From assembly GCF_028687635.1 (NCBI RefSeq), contig NZ_JAQTZS010000004.1, positions 62,001 to 126,000 on the forward strand: a DNA stretch of 64,000 nt. Direction: 5' to 3'. Position 1 is the stretch's first letter. The number at the start of each line of letters is the position of its first letter. Below, one piece after another: positions 12,508 through 23,081 of the stretch. Made by a program: the position numbers and the translations under genes. Below the pieces are notes generated by a model. It had not been told where the DNA came from and ran no database searches. It saw nothing but the letters and a program-made list of their open reading frames with translations. This DNA is from Malikia sp. Lineage in GTDB: Bacteria > Pseudomonadota > Gammaproteobacteria > Burkholderiales > Burkholderiaceae_C.

Positions 12508-12523
12508 TTGACATGCATCATTT
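12481..12523. repeat. 13-bp perfect inverted repeat (operator or hairpin)
   Basis: AAATGATGCATGT (12481-12493) and its exact reverse complement (12511-12523) are separated by 17 nt. Arm centres are about 30 bp apart, three helical turns. Each arm contains the palindromic hexamer ATGCAT. The right arm continues into TTTTC, so a weak terminator for the upstream greA-DUF4149 unit is an alternative reading. Confidence 0.75.
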
Positions 12524-12591
12524 TCACCATCGTGTGGCGTGGGTGATGCCGTGGTCGAATTTGGCCAGTTCAGGTCGTCAAAACCTGCGAG

Positions 12592-14679
<2,088 letters not shown>

Positions 14680-14709
14680 GCCGCGGCAGCCGGCCTGCCA
14701 AGTGGTGTG

Positions 14710-14740
14710 GCGGGGGCGCCTGCGTCCAGCAAGCCCCCGC
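14710..14740. terminator. Hairpin between convergent kinase and cheA genes
   Basis: Perfect 8-bp inverted repeat GCGGGGGC/GCCCCCGC with a 15-nt loop in the 74-base gap between two converging genes. There is no clear T-run on either strand. It is probably a bidirectional termination structure. Confidence 0.4.
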
Positions 14741-14753
14741 TGCCGCTTCGGTT

Positions 14754-16523
14754 TCAGGCGCCGATCAGCCGGCGTTGCTGGCCCAGCAGATTCGCCACGT
14801 CGACGATCAGCGAGACGCTGCCGTCTCCCAGTATCGTCGCACCCGAGATATTGGGGACCTTGCGGTAGTTGGTCTCCAGGTTCTTGACCACGACCTGTTG
14901 CTGCCCGACGACTTCGTCGACCCACAGCGCGGCCTTGCGCTTCTCCATCTGCACGACCACCAGGATGCCGGCGCTTGGCGTGTCCGAGCGTGGACTGATC
15001 GAGAACAACTCGTGCAGGGCCACGATGGGCAGGTACTCGCCGCGGACCTGGATCAAGGTGCCCTGGCCGCTGATATCGTGCAGGTCCGCCGGCGCCGGCT
15101 GGAAGGATTCGACCACATAGTTCAGCGGCAGGATGTAGACCTCCCCGCCGATGCGGATCGCGATGCCGTCGAGTATGGCGAGCGTCAACGGCAGCGAGAT
15201 CGTGATCCGGGTGCCCTGACCGGCGATCGAGGTGATGCTTATCGCGCCACCGAGGGCGTTGATATTGCGCCTGACCACATCCATGCCCACGCCACGCCCC
15301 GAGATGTCGGTGATGATCTCCGCGGTCGAGAAGCCAGGCATGAAGATCAGGTTCCAGACCTCCTCATCGCTCATCTCAGGCTGGAGTTCCACGCCTTGGG
15401 CCGCGGCCTTGCGCAGGATCCGGTCGCGATCGAGTCCGGCGCCGTCGTCCGAGACCTCGATCACGATATGGCCGCCTCGGTGCGAGGCCGCCAGGCGTAC
15501 CAGGCCGGTTTCGCTCTTGCCGGATTGGAGCCTGATCTGTGGCGTCTCGATTCCGTGATCGATGCTGTTGCGCACCAGGTGGGTCAGGGGATCGATGATC
15601 TTCTCGATCAGGCCCTTGTCCAGTTCGGTCGCGCCGCCTTCGGTCAGGAATTCGATGCGCTTGCCCAGCTTGCCCGACAGTTCATGCACCAGGCGCGGAA
15701 AGCGCGAGAAGATGAAATCCATCGGCATCATGCGGATCGACATCACCGACTGCTGCAGGTCGCGCGTGTTGCGGCCAAGCTGGCTGATGCCGCTGAGCAG
15801 CTTGCCCTGCACGACCGGGTCCAGGTCCTCGCTGTTGGCCAGGACCATGGCGTGCGTGATGACCAGCTCGCCGACCAGGTTGATCAGCTGATCGACCTTG
15901 TCGATGTTGACACGGATGGTCGATGACTCCCCGCCATGGGAGCTGGCCGCGCTGTCGCGCGAGGGCGCCGACGGCACGGGCGCGGGGACTGGCGCGTGCA
16001 CTGGCGCGGGGGCGGCCTCGGGAGCGGGGCCGCTCGCGACCGTTTCGGGCTCCAGCGGCTCGAAGAAGCCGAAGTCCAGCCCTTCCGTCGGGGGCCTGGA
16101 GGGGCGTGCCGTGGGCAAGTCGGCGCCGATTCCCGGTTCGGTCGCCAGCTGCTTCAGCCGCTCACGCACCTCCAGCACCTGCGCGGCGTCCACGAAGCGT
16201 TCGTGGTGCAGGCCGTCGAGTTGCATCACGAGCACGTCCTTGGCCTTGAGCAGGACATGCCGGTGCGTCTCCGTCAGGCGCTTGTGGCCATGGCGAATCT
16301 CGTCGAGCAGGGATTCCATCACATGGGTGATGTCGATCAGCTCGGAAAAACCGAAGGTTCCCGCATTGCCCTTGATGGAGTGGGCGATCCGGAAGATCGC
16401 GTGCAGCGCCTCCATTTCGGGTGCCTGTACATCCAAGTCCAACAGCAGCGCCTCGAGCTGCTGCAACAACTCCTCGGTCTCGTCGAAAAAGATCTGGAAG
16501 AATTGACTGGTATCTATCACCAT
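14754..16523 (-). CDS. cheA: CheA-type chemotaxis histidine kinase (short form)
   Basis: 589-aa CheA homologue: a cytosolic kinase that autophosphorylates and passes phosphate to CheY-like regulators. Domains: P1/Hpt (1-110) with His48 in AHSIKGNAGTFGF; a Pro/Ala-rich linker (about 135-205) where a P2 CheY-docking domain is not recognisable; P3 dimerisation (from about 207, KVDQLINLVGELVITHAMV); P4 ATPase with N-box LVRNSIDHGIE and G-box DISGRGVGMDVV; and P5 CheW-like domain (about 450-585). It is downstream of a CheY gene (22-base gap) and a CheZ-like gene on the same strand. No CheW, receptor, CheR or CheB is next to it, so it may use receptors encoded elsewhere. Confidence 0.92.
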   Translation of the reverse strand: MVIDTSQFFQIFFDETEELLQQLEALLLDLDVQAPEMEALHAIFRIAHSIKGNAGTFGFSELIDITHVMESLLDEIRHGHKRLTETHRHVLLKAKDVLVMQLDGLHHERFVDAAQVLEVRERLKQLATEPGIGADLPTARPSRPPTEGLDFGFFEPLEPETVASGPAPEAAPAPVHAPVPAPVPSAPSRDSAASSHGGESSTIRVNIDKVDQLINLVGELVITHAMVLANSEDLDPVVQGKLLSGISQLGRNTRDLQQSVMSIRMMPMDFIFSRFPRLVHELSGKLGKRIEFLTEGGATELDKGLIEKIIDPLTHLVRNSIDHGIETPQIRLQSGKSETGLVRLAASHRGGHIVIEVSDDGAGLDRDRILRKAAAQGVELQPEMSDEEVWNLIFMPGFSTAEIITDISGRGVGMDVVRRNINALGGAISITSIAGQGTRITISLPLTLAILDGIAIRIGGEVYILPLNYVVESFQPAPADLHDISGQGTLIQVRGEYLPIVALHELFSISPRSDTPSAGILVVVQMEKRKAALWVDEVVGQQQVVVKNLETNYRKVPNISGATILGDGSVSLIVDVANLLGQQRRLIGA

Positions 16524-16545
16524 CTGGACGGCCCGGATTTCGGTC

Positions 16546-16908
16546 TCAACCGATCACTTTGTTGACCACCGCGATCAAGCGCTCGGGATCGAAAGGCTTG
16601 ACGATCCAGCCGGTGGCACCGGCGGCGCGGCCCTTGGACTTCATCTCGTCGCCGGATTCGGTGGTCAACATCAAAATGGGGGTGCGCGCAAAGCTCGGCA
16701 GTTGACGCAGTTTCTGAATCAGCGTCAGGCCGTCCATGCGCGGCATGTTCTGGTCGGTCAGCACCAGCTCGAAATTCTGTTGTTGTGCGATTTCCAGCGC
16801 TTCCAGACCGTCGGCTGCCTCGGTGACGAGGTAGCCGGCCGACTTGAGGCTGAAACAGACCATCTGTCTCAGCGAGCGGGAATCATCGACAACGAGAATT
16901 TTTTTCAT
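16546..16908 (-). CDS. cheY: CheY-like single-domain response regulator
   Basis: 120-aa receiver domain with no output domain. The acidic pair D8-D9, phospho-acceptor D52 (in LVLTDQNMPRMDG), switch T82/T83 and conserved K104 (in WIVKPF) are all present. The aromatic switch position is Trp101 rather than the usual Tyr. It lies between the CheZ-like and CheA genes with short gaps (18 and 22 bases), so it is the natural phosphate acceptor of the adjacent CheA. Whether its target is a flagellar motor or another output cannot be told here. Confidence 0.92.
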   Translation of the reverse strand: MKKILVVDDSRSLRQMVCFSLKSAGYLVTEAADGLEALEIAQQQNFELVLTDQNMPRMDGLTLIQKLRQLPSFARTPILMLTTESGDEMKSKGRAAGATGWIVKPFDPERLIAVVNKVIG

Positions 16909-16926
16909 GTTGGATTGTGGTGAGCA

Positions 16927-17391
16927 TTAAAAGAGTTCGATGTCCCCGCTGTCGAGGGTCTGCTGCCGCAGGGCCCCCTGCAGCGGCAGTTCAATCACGG
17001 TCTGTTGCGCCGACAGGGCCAGCAGGGCTTGTTGCCAGTCGGCTGTGCCACCACCCTTCAGCAGCGTGGGTTCGGCGGCGATGACGGCGCGCAAACCTTC
17101 CAGGCGCAGCGTGATGCGCTTGAGCAGCTGGTTGGTCAGGTCGTGGAACTGCAGGCCGGTGATGGCCTGGTGCACGTGCGGTGTCAGCGACGGGACATCG
17201 GCGGTTTCGTGCCGCGACAGACCCTCGCCCAAGGCGTTGAAACTCAGGTTGAGCTGGTCGACTGCCTCATCAAGCAGCTGACCGGTCTGCGCGACATCGG
17301 CACAGGCGGCTTCGAGCTGACCTTGTATGAGTTCGGAGAGGCCCTGCAAATAGTCGAGTGCCGGCTGCTGGGTAGCGTATGAACTGTTCAT
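16927..17391 (-). CDS. Small CheZ-like putative CheY-P phosphatase
   Basis: 154-aa, mostly helical, acidic protein that opens the cheY-cheA operon. Residues 79-93 (GLQFHDLTNQLLKRI) match the CheZ active-site helix, in which an Asp and a Gln four residues apart act on CheY-P; here these are D84 and Q88 in DLTNQ. The extreme C-terminus SGDIELF is an acidic-hydrophobic tail like the CheY-binding peptide of CheZ. The protein is shorter than E. coli CheZ (about 214 aa) and otherwise unrecognisable, so homology rests on the motif, the tail and the neighbours. An alternative is a scaffold protein with a related helix. Confidence 0.6.
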   Translation of the reverse strand: MNSSYATQQPALDYLQGLSELIQGQLEAACADVAQTGQLLDEAVDQLNLSFNALGEGLSRHETADVPSLTPHVHQAITGLQFHDLTNQLLKRITLRLEGLRAVIAAEPTLLKGGGTADWQQALLALSAQQTVIELPLQGALRQQTLDSGDIELF

Positions 17392-17514
17392 GTAGCTGCT
17401 ATTGTTGCATCAAAAGCGCACCAGACCCCCAGGCTTGCGAAAAGCCGGTAGTGAGCCTGTTGGTCGCCTTGGAGTTTATCCGCAAACAATAGCTTTGCCC
17501 GGACCGGCAGGGCG

Positions 17515-17539
17515 GCCGGACGGGCAGGATCCGTCCGGC
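17515..17539 (-). terminator. Hairpin downstream of livK-like gene
   Basis: Perfect 9-bp stem GCCGGACGG/CCGTCCGGC with a 7-nt loop, 19 bases after the stop of the minus-strand binding-protein gene. No T-run follows, so a factor-dependent or weak terminator is the most that can be claimed. Confidence 0.45.
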
Positions 17540-17557
17540 GTTCAGGTCAGGAGACGG

Positions 17558-18697
17558 TCAGCGCACGACGGCGATCACCTCGCGCTTGCCACCCTTGTAG
17601 GTGTAGAGCGTCAGCGCGCCGTTCTTGATGTCGCCCTTCTCGTCGAAGCTGATCGGGCCCATCACCCCTGGGTAGGCCTGGGTCCTGGCCAGTTCGGGCA
17701 GGTATTGCGACGGCTTGCTGGAGCCCGCGCGCACCATGGCGTCGACCATCACGTTGACGGCATCGTAGACATAGGGGGCGTAGAGCTTGACGTCGTCGTT
17801 GAAGCGCTTCTGGTAGCGCAGGGTGAAGTCGTCGGCCGCCTTCTTCTGTGCCCCCTCGACGCCACCGGCTTCGGCGCAGACCACCTGGCCGTCGGCCATC
17901 GCGTCGCCCGCGAGCTTGGGCAGCTCGGCGGTGCAGACGCCATCGCCGCCCATGAACTTGGCCTGGATGCCGAGCGACTTCATCTGCTTGAGCATCGGGC
18001 CGCCGACCGAGTCCATGCCGCCGAAGAACACCACATCAGGCTTCCTGGCCTTGAAGGTGGTCAGGATCGCCATGAAGTCGGTGGCCTTGTCGCTGGTGAA
18101 CTCGTGGCCGATGAGATGGCCGCCAGCCGCCTTGACCGCCTTTTCGAATTCGTTGGCGACACCCTGGCCGTAGGCCGTGCGGTCGTCGATCACCGCGATG
18201 TTCTTGCCCTTGAGCTGGTTGACCGCGTAGCGGCCCAGCGTGCCGCCGAGGTGCACGTCATCGGCCACGACGCGGAAGGCGGTCTTGTAGCCCTGGCGGG
18301 TGTATTTCGGATTGGTCGACGCAGGCGAAACCTGCGGGATGCCGGCGTCGCTGTAGATCTTGGAGGCCGGGATGGAGGCGCCTGACTGCAGGTGGCCGAT
18401 CACGCCATTGACCTTGGAGTCGACCAGCTTCTGAGCCGCCGCGGTGGCCTGCTTGGGGTCGCCCGCGTCGTCCTCGGCGACCAGTTCGATCTTGACGGCC
18501 TTGCCGCCGATCTTGACGCCCTTGGCATTGAGCTCCTCGATGGCCAGCCGGGCACCGTTCTCCATGTCCTTGCCCAGATGCGCGCTCTGTCCGCTGACCG
18601 GTCCGACATGACCGATCCGGACGACTTCCTGCGCGCTGACCGAGCCGAAGGCTGCGGCAATGGTAGCAAGAACGGTGAGTTTCATCTTCATTTGCAT
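17558..18697 (-). CDS. Branched-chain amino acid ABC transporter substrate-binding protein
   Basis: 379-aa periplasmic binding protein of the LivJ/LivK (type 1 PBP) class. A signal peptide (MQMKMKLTVLATIAAAFG, cleavage near SAQ-E) is followed by the typical start EVVRIGHVGPVSGQSAHLG and a two-lobed body with motifs VNGVIGHLQSGASIPAS, VSPASTNP and FFGGMDSVGGP. Family members bind Leu/Ile/Val or other amino acids and deliver them to LivHMGF permeases. No permease or ATPase genes are adjacent, so it is an orphan receptor gene whose transporter is encoded elsewhere. Strand and spacing suggest its own transcription unit. Confidence 0.9.
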   Translation of the reverse strand: MQMKMKLTVLATIAAAFGSVSAQEVVRIGHVGPVSGQSAHLGKDMENGARLAIEELNAKGVKIGGKAVKIELVAEDDAGDPKQATAAAQKLVDSKVNGVIGHLQSGASIPASKIYSDAGIPQVSPASTNPKYTRQGYKTAFRVVADDVHLGGTLGRYAVNQLKGKNIAVIDDRTAYGQGVANEFEKAVKAAGGHLIGHEFTSDKATDFMAILTTFKARKPDVVFFGGMDSVGGPMLKQMKSLGIQAKFMGGDGVCTAELPKLAGDAMADGQVVCAEAGGVEGAQKKAADDFTLRYQKRFNDDVKLYAPYVYDAVNVMVDAMVRAGSSKPSQYLPELARTQAYPGVMGPISFDEKGDIKNGALTLYTYKGGKREVIAVVR

Positions 18698-18780
18698 CGC
18701 ATCTCCTGTTGCGTGAGTGGAAAAAATGACCTGGAGTCAGGTCGCTACCTTACATGCAATTTCCAGGCCTGCGGGCTTTG

Positions 18781-18806
18781 CGGGTTCAGGGTTTACCCTG
18801 AACCCG
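18781..18806. repeat. 11-bp perfect hairpin between livK-like and folD genes
   Basis: CGGGTTCAGGG (18781-18791), loop TTTA, and its exact complement (18796-18806). It is one of the strongest small hairpins in the window and has no T-run. It lies upstream of the livK-like gene and downstream of folD, so it could be a regulatory site or a second termination element. Confidence 0.7.
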
Positions 18807-18832
18807 CCCTCGGCAAGGTCGAGCCGCCAATG

Positions 18833-18858
18833 AAAACGGCACCCGATCGGGGTGCCGT
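18833..18858 (-). terminator. Rho-independent terminator of folD
   Basis: On the minus strand the stem ACGGCACC...GGTGCCGT is followed by TTTTC. It begins 41 bases after the folD stop. It would end the kinase-regulator-folD transcript. Confidence 0.7.
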
Positions 18859-18898
18859 CAGTCTGCTGGGCCTGTCAGTGGCCCGTTCAGGAGGCGAA

Positions 18899-19753
18899 TC
18901 AGGCGGCGAGCGCGCGCTCGGCCGATTCGAGCGTGTTGACCATCAGCATCGTGATGGTCATCGGGCCGACGCCGCCCGGCACCGGGGTGATCCAGCCGGC
19001 CACTTCCTTGACAGTGTCGAAATCGACGTCGCCGCAGAGCTTGCCGGCCTCGTTGCGGTTCATGCCGACGTCGAGCACGACGGCGCCGGGCTTGACCATG
19101 TCGGCGGTCAGCACGTTGCGCTTGCCGACCGCGGCGACGATCACATCGGCCTGCAGCGTCATGGCCTTGAGGTCGGGCGTCGCGCTGTGGCAGATCGTCA
19201 CGGTGGCGTTTTGCTGCAGCAGCATCAGCGCCATCGGCTTGCCGACGATGTTGCTGCGCCCGATCACGACCGCGTGCTTGCCCTTGAGGTCGTAGCCAAT
19301 GCTCTCGAGCATCTTCATGCAGCCATAGGGGGTGCAGGGCCAGAAGCCGGCCATGCCGGTCATCAGCGCGCCGGCGCTGGCGATGTGAAAGCCGTCGACG
19401 TCCTTGCCCGGGCTGATCGCCTCGATCACCTTTTGCGCGTCCATGTGCGCGGGCAGCGGCAGCTGCACCAGGATGCCGTGGATGCTGGGGTCGTTGTTGA
19501 GCGCCTCGACGCGGGCGAGCAGCTCGGCCTCGGTCATGCTGGCGTCGTACCTTTCGAGCACCGAATGCATGCCGGTGTCCTCGCAGGCCTTGACCTTGTT
19601 GCGCACATAGACCTGGCTGGCGGGGTTTTCACCGACCAGGATCACGGCCAGGCCGGGGGTCAGGCCCTTGGCCTTGAGTGCGCTCACGCGCTCGGACACC
19701 TGGCTGCGCAGCTGGCGCGAAAGGGCGTTGCCGTCTATCAGTTGAGCGGTCAT
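18899..19753 (-). CDS. folD: Bifunctional methylenetetrahydrofolate dehydrogenase/cyclohydrolase
   Basis: FolD interconverts 5,10-methylene-, methenyl- and 10-formyl-tetrahydrofolate, supplying one-carbon units. The 284-aa product starts [12 protein letters not shown] and shows the family blocks [18 protein letters not shown] (catalytic Lys in YVRNKVK), [29 protein letters not shown], and the NADP-binding [14 protein letters not shown]. The ATG at 19753 gives the standard length; the frame is open upstream without folD character. It is 14 bases downstream of the response regulator gene and so is probably cotranscribed with the two-component system. Confidence 0.97.
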   Translation of the reverse strand: MTAQLIDGNALSRQLRSQVSERVSALKAKGLTPGLAVILVGENPASQVYVRNKVKACEDTGMHSVLERYDASMTEAELLARVEALNNDPSIHGILVQLPLPAHMDAQKVIEAISPGKDVDGFHIASAGALMTGMAGFWPCTPYGCMKMLESIGYDLKGKHAVVIGRSNIVGKPMALMLLQQNATVTICHSATPDLKAMTLQADVIVAAVGKRNVLTADMVKPGAVVLDVGMNRNEAGKLCGDVDFDTVKEVAGWITPVPGGVGPMTITMLMVNTLESAERALAA

Positions 19754-19767
19754 TCTGGGGGAGACTT

Positions 19768-20394
19768 TCAGTTCTTGGCGGGCACCTGGCCGAGCGCGAT
19801 CTTGAGCAGGTCGGCCACGGTGGCGGCGTTGAGTTTTTCCATGATGTTGGCGCGGTGCGCCTCCACCGTCTTGATGCTGATGCCGAGGTCGTCGGCGATC
19901 TGCTTGTTGAGCCGGCCGGCGACGATGCGCTCGAGCACCTGGGCCTCGCGCGAGGTCAGCTTGCCGATCAGGGCTTCGCGGGTGGCCACTTCCTGTTGCG
20001 CGGCGAAGGACTCGCGCGCCTTGTCCAGCATGCGCTCGACCAGCGGCAGCAGCTGCTCCTCGTTGAAGGGCTTCTGCATGAAATCGAGCGCGCCTTTCTT
20101 CATCGTCTCGACCGCCATCGGCACATCGCCGTGGCCGGTGATGAAGACGATCGGCAGTGGCGAGTGACGCTCGATCAGGCGGTCCTGCAACTCCATGCCG
20201 CCCATGCCGTCCATGCGGATGTCGGCGATCAGGCAGGCGACCTCGCGCGGGTCGAAGCGGCTCAGGAAGGATTCCGCCGAGTCGAAGCAGCGGACACGGT
20301 AGTCCTTGCCCTCGAGCAGCCATTGCAACGAATCGCGCACCGCCTCGTCGTCATCGACGACGTAGATCGTGCCCTTTTTCGGGATCAAACTCAT
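19768..20394 (-). CDS. FixJ/NarL-type response regulator (LuxR HTH output)
   Basis: 208-aa two-component transcription factor. The receiver domain starts [15 protein letters not shown] with the acidic pocket at 14-16 and the phospho-acceptor D58 in [12 protein letters not shown]; the switch Thr is in FITGHGD and the conserved Lys in MQKPFN. The C-terminal LuxR-type helix-turn-helix starts [15 protein letters not shown] and ends with the recognition region [14 protein letters not shown]. The ATG at 20394 follows the kinase stop by one base, and a TTG five codons upstream is also possible. Tight coupling marks the upstream kinase as its partner. Targets are unknown; the divergent aceE operon is a candidate. 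Confidence 0.93.
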   Translation of the reverse strand: MSLIPKKGTIYVVDDDEAVRDSLQWLLEGKDYRVRCFDSAESFLSRFDPREVACLIADIRMDGMGGMELQDRLIERHSPLPIVFITGHGDVPMAVETMKKGALDFMQKPFNEEQLLPLVERMLDKARESFAAQQEVATREALIGKLTSREAQVLERIVAGRLNKQIADDLGISIKTVEAHRANIMEKLNAATVADLLKIALGQVPAKN

Positions 20395-20395
20395 C

Positions 20396-22915
20396 TTATT
20401 CTTTCGCAATCAGGCCGACGCTCGGCGTCGGCGTAATCGTGTCCGCATCACCCTGCGGGAGATCGGACACGGGAATCCAGAAGCTGAACTCGCAGCCCAC
20501 GATACCGTCCGGATTGTAGAGGTTTCGTGCCTGCAGCCTGCCGTGATGGGCCTCGACGATGGAGCGGCAGAGCTTGAGGCCGATGCCCATGCCCTCGGCC
20601 TTGGTGCTGTAGAAGGCCTCGTAGATGCGCTCGAGCATCTCGGGCGGCACGCCCTGGCCGGTATCTTGCACGCAGAATTCCACCACCGGGTTTTGCTCGA
20701 CCAGGCGCTGGCTCACGCGCAGCTCGACCTGGCGCTGCGCCGGCGGGCGCTGGGCCTGCTGGATCGACTCGCCGCCATTCTTGATCAGGTTGATCAGCAC
20801 CTGCTCGATCAGGATCGGGTCGACCATCAGGGCGGGCAGGCCGGCGGCGAGCTGGGTGTTGAGCCGGATCTGGTGCCGGCGCAGTTCGAGCTCGGCCAGC
20901 TCGGTCGCGTCGCCCACCATCTGCGCGACGTCGGAGGGGGTCACGTTGGGCTCGCTGCGCTTGACGAAAGCCCGGATGCGCTGGATGATCTGGCCGGCGC
21001 GCTGGGCCTGCTTCATGGTCTTCTCCAGCGCGCCCAGCAGGTCCTCCTCGCTGATCTGCTGGCGCCTGAGGCGCGAGATCATGCCGCTGCAGTAGTTGTT
21101 GATCGCGGTCAGCGGCTGGTTGAGCTCATGCGCGACGCTCGACGCCATCTCGCCCATGGTGATCAGGCGGCTGGCGGTCTGGGCGCGCTCGGCCTGCTGC
21201 GCGCCGAGCTCCTCGGTATGCCGGCGCGCCGTGATGTCGCTGGCGATCACCATCTGCGCCATCCGGCCGTCGACCCAGGTCAGGTAGCGCGTGCGCACCT
21301 CCAGCCACTTCTCCAGCTCGGGCAGCCAGACCTCGGCGCTGCTGCCCATGGCACTGGTCGAGGGGGTGTCGTCGGTCTCCGCCTCGGGCGGGCGCGGGGC
21401 GAGGCAGGCCAGATCCAGCAGCTGGCGGTGCCCGTCGCCGCGCGGCCCGAGCCAGGTGCGGTACATCTTGTTGGCGAACAGCAGTTCCACGCTGCCCAGC
21501 GGGGTGACCGAAATGGCGGTATCCAGGCTGTCGAGCACGGTCGCGAAACGCTCGTAGGACGCGCCGAGTTCCTCGCGCACGCGCTTGGGCTCGGTGATGT
21601 CGGTGATCGAGGTCATCCAGCCGGTCTGGTGTCCATCGGGAGCGATCAGGGGCGAGATGTACATGCGCCCGTGAAACAGGCTGCCATCCTTGCGCTGCAA
21701 GCGCATCTCGAAGCCCCTGGGCGAGTAGTGTCCGTTGAGTTCCTCGTGCAGGATCTTCCACATGGCCTCGTGATCCTCCGCCGGCCAGTAGGGGTAGGGC
21801 GGTTCGGTATTGACCAGGTCCTGCTCGTCCCAGCCCGTCATGCGGCAAAACGCCGGATTGACGTAGGTGATGCGCCCCTTGAGGTCCAGCGCGCGCATGC
21901 CGGTCAGCATCGAGTCCTCCATGGCGCGCCTGAAATTGGTTTCGGACAGCAGGGCTTGCTGGGCCTGGATCCGGCGCCGCGTGTGGCGCCAGTTCGCCAG
22001 CAGCATCCAGACCGTCAGCAGGCTCAAGGCACCCAGGGTCCAGAACAGCGCACGGCCGGTGCCGTCCTGCGAGGTCCGGTAGGCCTGCGCCTGCAGCGAG
22101 AGGCTGGCGGCCTCCGGGGCCAGCATCACGCGGTGCGCCGGTGGTTTCATGGCCCAGGGCAGGCGGCGCAGCGTGCTGCGGGCGGCATCCTGCCTGACGC
22201 CCGCCAGCAGGCTGCCGTGCTCGTCGATCAGCGCCACCGCGTAGCGGGCCAGCGTCTGTTGCGGCACGGCCTGGCGCAGCAGCTCCTCGTAGGAAAACTC
22301 GGCCAGCAGCACCCCGTAAAACAGCTCGCGGCGCGTCAGCGGCAGCGCCAGCAACAGGGACTTGCCGCCCTGCGGGCCGAAATCACCCTGCACGAAGACC
22401 GGCATGAGCTGGTGGCGGGCCTGCTCGAAAGCGGACCTGCGCGCCGCGCTCGCCAGCGCGTTGCGGGCTTCGTGGTCAGGTGTCTCCTGGGCATCGGGCG
22501 CCACGCGGGATGCCATCACCACGGCGTTCGATCCGATCCAGCTCACGCCGGACAGCTCGGGGTACTGGCTGATCAGGATCTCGCCCTGAAAGTTGAATTC
22601 GAACTCGCCTATCCGGTGCTGCACCAGGTCCTGCGCGATCGCCAACAATTGTTGGCGCCGGTCCTGCAGCCGCTGGCGCAGCTGGAGCTGGGCGTATTCG
22701 ACGTCCCTGACCACCGCCTCCCGTTCGCGCTCCTGCTCCTCGAGCTGGAAGTAGACCATGGCCGCCAGGATGGCGGCCAGGAAGACGAGGACCGAGACGG
22801 CGGGACCGAAGGTGGCGATGCGGGACTGGCGCATCGGAGACAGGCCGCGCCACCAACGGCGCCAGTTCTCCAGCATGCGGGTCCGCGAAGTCGCAGGGTT
22901 CTTTTCTATTGACAT
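20396..22915 (-). CDS. Membrane PAS-domain sensor histidine kinase
   Basis: 839-aa sensor kinase. A basic N-terminal tail is followed by a first transmembrane helix (about 38-58), a periplasmic region of about 250 residues, and a second helix (about 305-325, LFWTLGALSLLTVWMLLANW). Next come two PAS domains (the first containing GRITYVNPAFCRMTGW, with a PAC tail) and a coiled linker. HisKA follows with His596 in AHELNQPLTAI, then HATPase with LINLIKNGGESI and a G-box near MGIGLKLCRSIV. The ELNQPL H-box is typical of FixL/DctB-like kinases paired with FixJ-type regulators, which fits the next gene. It is transcribed divergently from aceE across a 166-base AT-rich gap. Confidence 0.92.
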   Translation of the reverse strand: MSIEKNPATSRTRMLENWRRWWRGLSPMRQSRIATFGPAVSVLVFLAAILAAMVYFQLEEQEREREAVVRDVEYAQLQLRQRLQDRRQQLLAIAQDLVQHRIGEFEFNFQGEILISQYPELSGVSWIGSNAVVMASRVAPDAQETPDHEARNALASAARRSAFEQARHQLMPVFVQGDFGPQGGKSLLLALPLTRRELFYGVLLAEFSYEELLRQAVPQQTLARYAVALIDEHGSLLAGVRQDAARSTLRRLPWAMKPPAHRVMLAPEAASLSLQAQAYRTSQDGTGRALFWTLGALSLLTVWMLLANWRHTRRRIQAQQALLSETNFRRAMEDSMLTGMRALDLKGRITYVNPAFCRMTGWDEQDLVNTEPPYPYWPAEDHEAMWKILHEELNGHYSPRGFEMRLQRKDGSLFHGRMYISPLIAPDGHQTGWMTSITDITEPKRVREELGASYERFATVLDSLDTAISVTPLGSVELLFANKMYRTWLGPRGDGHRQLLDLACLAPRPPEAETDDTPSTSAMGSSAEVWLPELEKWLEVRTRYLTWVDGRMAQMVIASDITARRHTEELGAQQAERAQTASRLITMGEMASSVAHELNQPLTAINNYCSGMISRLRRQQISEEDLLGALEKTMKQAQRAGQIIQRIRAFVKRSEPNVTPSDVAQMVGDATELAELELRRHQIRLNTQLAAGLPALMVDPILIEQVLINLIKNGGESIQQAQRPPAQRQVELRVSQRLVEQNPVVEFCVQDTGQGVPPEMLERIYEAFYSTKAEGMGIGLKLCRSIVEAHHGRLQARNLYNPDGIVGCEFSFWIPVSDLPQGDADTITPTPSVGLIAKE

Positions 22916-22968
22916 CAGTCGGAAGTCTAAGCGAGTCTCTGCTCACATGAGATCCGGTCATGCCAGCC

Positions 22969-22980
22969 ATGAAATTTCAT
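22969..22980. promoter_or_regulatory. 12-bp palindrome in the aceE/kinase divergent promoter region
   Basis: ATGAAATTTCAT is a perfect palindrome in the AT-rich 166-base region between the sensor kinase and aceE. A possible aceE promoter lies nearby (TTGAAA 23004-23009, TAAAAA 23026-23031, 16-bp spacing). The palindrome could bind a regulator acting on either gene. Confidence 0.35.
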
Positions 22981-23081
22981 AATACAAAATCAGCATGCAT
23001 GACTTGAAAAATTAATAAAAGGATGTAAAAATCAGCAGGATTCAAGTACACCACTTACCCCTTCAACCCCAAGGAGACCCC

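Noticed and set aside
12508-12513. TTGACA as a -35 box downstream of the inverted repeat centre
   Set aside because: No -10-like hexamer occurs 16-18 bp downstream. The TTGAAA/TAGAAT pair just upstream is better spaced.
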